Positions 60,616 through 64,000 of a DNA stretch of 64,000 nucleotides are shown here, piece after piece. A program made the position numbers and the translations under genes. Source of the DNA: Magnolia sinica (taxonomy: Eukaryota; Streptophyta; Magnoliopsida; Magnoliales; Magnoliaceae); contig NC_080588.1 in NCBI RefSeq assembly GCF_029962835.1, positions 62,892,001 to 62,956,000 of the forward strand. The letters are read 5' to 3'. The notes beneath the pieces are model-generated. The model was not told the DNA's origin and did no database searches. It was given only the letters and a program-made list of their open reading frames with translations. The first letter of the stretch is position 1. Every line of letters begins with the position of its first letter.

Positions 60616-61800
60616 TGACTTTCCTTACATATTTCTGTTGTAACTTATTCTTTAAGATCCTTATTTTAATCGTCAGTCACCCTTCAATCATATATCCGTC
60701 GCATCTTTTTTGTTAGTCACTCGCCTATGCTCTACTAAACCACTTTCCGCATCTTTTCGTTTAGACCGCTCAATTGAATTTCTCGTTCGCATTCTTTTTT
60801 CTGACTTCTCTCGACCGCTCAATTTGTTATTGGACACCTTTCAGCCGCTCAGTTTGCTTTTAGACACTTCTGAGCTGTATTTTTTGAATGTTTCTTGTCC
60901 ACTTAGTTTACTTTTAAATATCTCTTAACTGTGCCCAATCATATCATATTGTTAGTTGTGATTCTGTAAAAAATACTTCCAATATTCTTGAAAATCTCTA
61001 ATATATTATATATTTCCCTTGTTATAACAAGTGTACTTTTTAATATGAGGTTTAACTTTACAATATTATTATATACGACCGTACAGTTTAAAGGAGCCAA
61101 TAGAGCTCGTTGCAATAAATTTTTTTTGTGGGTCTACTGTAATGTGTGTGACTTCCACTTGGTCCATCGTTTGAGCTAGCTCATGGTAGAGGCGAAGACC
61201 AAATAGAAGATCCGTTAAAAACTCAAGTAAGCCAAACCAGATGGAGAAGTAGGGATGTGGACGGCTATGATCGAAACTGCTTGGCCTAGCAAGGTTTTGG
61301 ATGAGGCTGATGTTTGGTATTCCTTAATCCTTGAGGGAGTCACCTTATGAACGGATTAGATGATATATTATCATCATGTGGGGCCCATGAATGTTTCAAT
61401 GGTGGCGGTTCTCATCCCACTCTTTCCCGTTGTGAGGCCCACTTGAGCTTTGGATCGTCCTTAATTTTGGGCTTATGTGCAGACAACGGATGGAGTGGAT
61501 ATCACGCACACATCACTATGGGCCCCACGGACCTTTTCGTTGCACGAGACTCCACCACATCGCGTCCCGGTTTGAACAAGTCTCATGGACAATCTACTCG
61601 GGCGCGGATTGGATACTGACAAGGTCAGTAGCCAAATCGCTACTGAAGTGACGTCACCAAGCTCGGTGGACCCCACCATGATGCATGTGTTGTATCCATA
61701 CCGTCCAACCATTTGTAGAGATCTTTTTATGGCATTACAAAGAGAATGAGATAGATCTAAATTTCAAGTGGACCACCATAGAAAACGGTGGGAGCTGTCA
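60616..61800. other. intergenic, MITE debris
   Basis: A T-rich segment with 'gaccgctca' words (60765-60860) is followed by foldback-MITE blocks at about 61370-61540 and 61610-61790. The latter share 'gctactgaag.gacgtcaccaag' with intron 3 near 18275. No gene was seen. Confidence 0.45.
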
Positions 61801-61804
61801 CTAG

Positions 61805-62010
61805 AGCTGGGCATCGGACCGAGTCGACTCGGATTTGGCCCAACCCGACCAGGTCCAGATTTTACATGTCCCAACCCAAACTCGGACAGAATCGGGACCG
61901 AGTCTGAGTCAGCTGACTCGGACAGACCCGAATATGTGCTGGTCTGAACCAATCCAAGTCCAACTCGGTTAGGAAAGCCGAGTCGGATTGGATTTTGCAA
62001 GGTTCGGATC
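61805..62010. mobile_element. truncated hAT-type MITE end, GAGTCGG-rich
   Basis: Starts TAGAGCTGGGCATCGGACC like the element at 48092. It continues as degenerate GAGTCGG/CCGACTC motifs. The opposite terminus and a target duplication are not found, so it is truncated or nested in other MITE sequence. Confidence 0.6.
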
Positions 62011-63617
62011 GGTAGTTTTCCTGTGGCCTACAAATGGTTTTTAATGGTCATTCATCACTGTTTTTAGTGGAACGTTCACCTGATATTTGAATCTTTTTGA
62101 ATTTTGGTATCTTGTCCTAAAATGATATGGAAAAAAAGATGGACAGTGCTGATATGCAGCAAATACATCAATTTGAGCCCCACGCAGTTAGGGTAACTGG
62201 GTAAGTGGGTAACACCGGTTTCTATACAACAAATGCACCTTTGTTTATCTACTGATTTTGCTACCCGTACTTTTTCTTTAATTGTGGATACTTGATCCCA
62301 CTGTTCCCTATGATGTGACCCACTTGAGCATTGGATTGCCCTCATTTTTGGGCCCTCGCCCTAACTTGACCCGAAAAGACTGATGAGTGGTGTGGATTTG
62401 TCACATCATTCCTGTACGGCCCATTCTCTAAAAATAAAAATGGAAAAGCTTCTTTTGCAGTGACGTCCTCACTCCCTATTAGACTCTCTTCCTTCTCCTT
62501 TGGCAAACGTGGTGGGTCCTACACCCACCTTGATTCAAACTGCCCGCTTCTTTTTCTATCATTCTCACATTACAGTATCCGGACTGTTCAAAATTCATTG
62601 GGACTATCCTCAACGTACTCCAAGAATATCATGTCGACAACTTGTGACGTGTGGAACTTTTAAACCAAGAACCCACTAACAAAAACCCACTGGATCTCCA
62701 TTGTCATGCACTTACAAGCTTTCATACACCAATCAATATCGTCCATCAACCTCAGAACGAAGGAAAACTCATTGGTTGTAAATCCATCATTGCCGTTGTC
62801 TTCTTTACGGTGGCAAAAATCAGTCATTCCATCAACAAGTGAAAGAAGATTGAGATAGTAACATTGAGAGAGATCACAGAAGCGAAGAAAAGAGTTATAA
62901 AAGGAAGAAAAGAAAAAGATAAAAGGAAAAATGAGAAACATGCAGTTTCATCGAGTTAACTCAGCAAGTCAACCCGGTGACCCACTGGTCCGATCATCCG
63001 AACTGATTTGAGATTCTAACTTAGACCCATTTATGAGCTAAGTTTCTATTCTTCATCCTTCGACCTCATACGTTAGAGTAGCCTTGATTCGAGTCGACTC
63101 ACTGAGTCAACTCAGTGATTTAACGTGTTATTTTCTTATATTTTAATATTAAATAATTAGAAACCTTAGTGTAGGTCTTAATAAATCAGCATGTATGATT
63201 TGTGTAGGGATGACATCGTTTACATTGAAAATATTTACCGAGTGCTACTAGTCCAAGTGGCATTGTGTTGAATTGAGTTGAACTTGATCTAACTGGGCCG
63301 AATGGACCGCATTTGTATCAATCTTAGATCTTCTCGCCTAATCCAGCCATACATGAGATATGTCACACTAAATCAGGTAGGTGATCTTCCTTGTTGGAAA
63401 TTTTAGGTTAATATATAGATTGATTTGATTATTTGTTATGTGCTTAATTTATTTGATTATTATCATTAGTTGCAGATTATTTTATTTGATTCTTAATTGC
63501 ATAGTATAAAGGTAAATTATTTGAGTTATTAATTGATTTCAATTAATTATCGTTATGTGCTCAAATTGCAATTAATTCCTTATTATTACATGATAAATAA
63601 TGTATTTGAATTTATGA
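62011..63617. other. intergenic, no gene seen
   Basis: Foldback-MITE-type sequence to about 62400, then AT-rich non-coding DNA. A 'gagtcgactcactgagtcaactcag' patch lies near 63090. No protein domain was recognised. Confidence 0.45.
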
Positions 63618-63978
63618 GTGCTCTGCCCTAAAAAGATTATTATATTTTTATGGGTGCTCTGCCCTAAAAGGATCATTATATTTTTATGAGTGCTCTACCC
63701 AGGGTCATTCCCGAAAGGATCGGCACGGTACGGGTGCTCTGCCAAGGGTCATTCCCGAAAGAATCAACATGAGTGCTTTACCCTAGGTGATTCTCTAAAA
63801 GGATCAACACACACGGGTGTTTTGCCTTGGGTATTTACCCTAAAAGTATATTCACCAGGTGCTTTGCCGAGGGTCATTCCCTAAAAGGATTAATACCGGT
63901 GCTCTGCCGATGGTCATTCCCTAAAAGGATCAACACAGACGGGTGCTCTGCCCTAGATTGAACTAAAAAGGATTTTAG
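63618..63978. repeat. 36-44-bp minisatellite, 9 copies, near the window edge
   Basis: Units open with GTGCTCTGCC or a variant at 63618, 63654, 63690, 63734, 63773, 63817, 63859, 63899 and 63943. The typical unit continues 'aagggtcattcccgaaaggatcaacac'. The first two units are shorter and diverged. The final unit changes to 'ctagattgaactaaaaagg' near 63950, so the array may end there or continue in degenerate form beyond the window. Confidence 0.9.
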
Positions 63979-64000
63979 ATGACTGTATTATATTATTTTA

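Noticed and set aside
63618-64000. CRISPR-like array
   Set aside because: Units are contiguous degenerate minisatellite repeats without unique spacers, in a plant genome.

Overview
The window is nuclear DNA from a flowering plant. It is intron-rich, poor in genes and full of transposon remains. There are two confident protein-coding genes in 64 kb, both on the + strand. No operon-like or bacterial features, rRNA, tRNA or CRISPR array were seen. The many AT-rich foldback repeats carrying 'gtggggcccacc..tgtatgtgttgtatccacaccgtccatcc'-like segments recall what I remember from magnoliid genomes. That placement is only a weak inference.

Gene 1 (9369-20577) encodes a chloroplast-targeted thioredoxin-like/peroxiredoxin-like protein of the AAED1 (PRXL2) group. 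It has seven exons and 251 residues. Intron 1 is about 6 kb because it holds a 50-bp tandem repeat, an antisense Ty1-copia element with 5-bp target duplications, and a solo LTR. Intron 3 is about 3.6 kb and carries MITE pieces. Intron 4 is a 78-bp non-canonical GC-AG intron. Gene 2 (42038-43409) encodes a two-RRM, glycine-rich hnRNP-type RNA-binding protein of 422 residues in two exons. It has a long glutamine-rich linker and a 103-bp intron that contains a CT microsatellite.

The rest is intergenic. 1-9.3 kb: degenerate repeats, microsatellites and two foldback MITEs. 21.9-24.7 kb: a nested cluster of foldback elements bounded by compound microsatellites, with a hAT-type MITE inside. 28-33.7 kb: decayed minus-strand copia sequence present as two direct copies, one split by a 1.6-kb LTR-like insertion. 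35.7 kb: a second solo LTR of the family found in gene 1. 38.9 kb: a foldback MITE. 47.2-48.9 kb: two tandem copies of a GTAGCG-rich repeat, the second split by a hAT-type MITE. 54.4-57.8 kb: a heavily mutated + strand copia element with a 5' LTR but no 3' LTR seen. 59-64 kb: a SINE-like piece, a small Mutator-type MITE, and a 36-44-bp minisatellite that runs to the window edge.

No new defence, metabolic or regulatory system is evident. The most interesting content is transposon biology: several insertions have exact target duplications, and two have paralogous empty sites inside the same window. Several MITEs have interiors built from short degenerate motifs (GAACCG, GAGTCGG). The GC-AG intron is also worth confirming.
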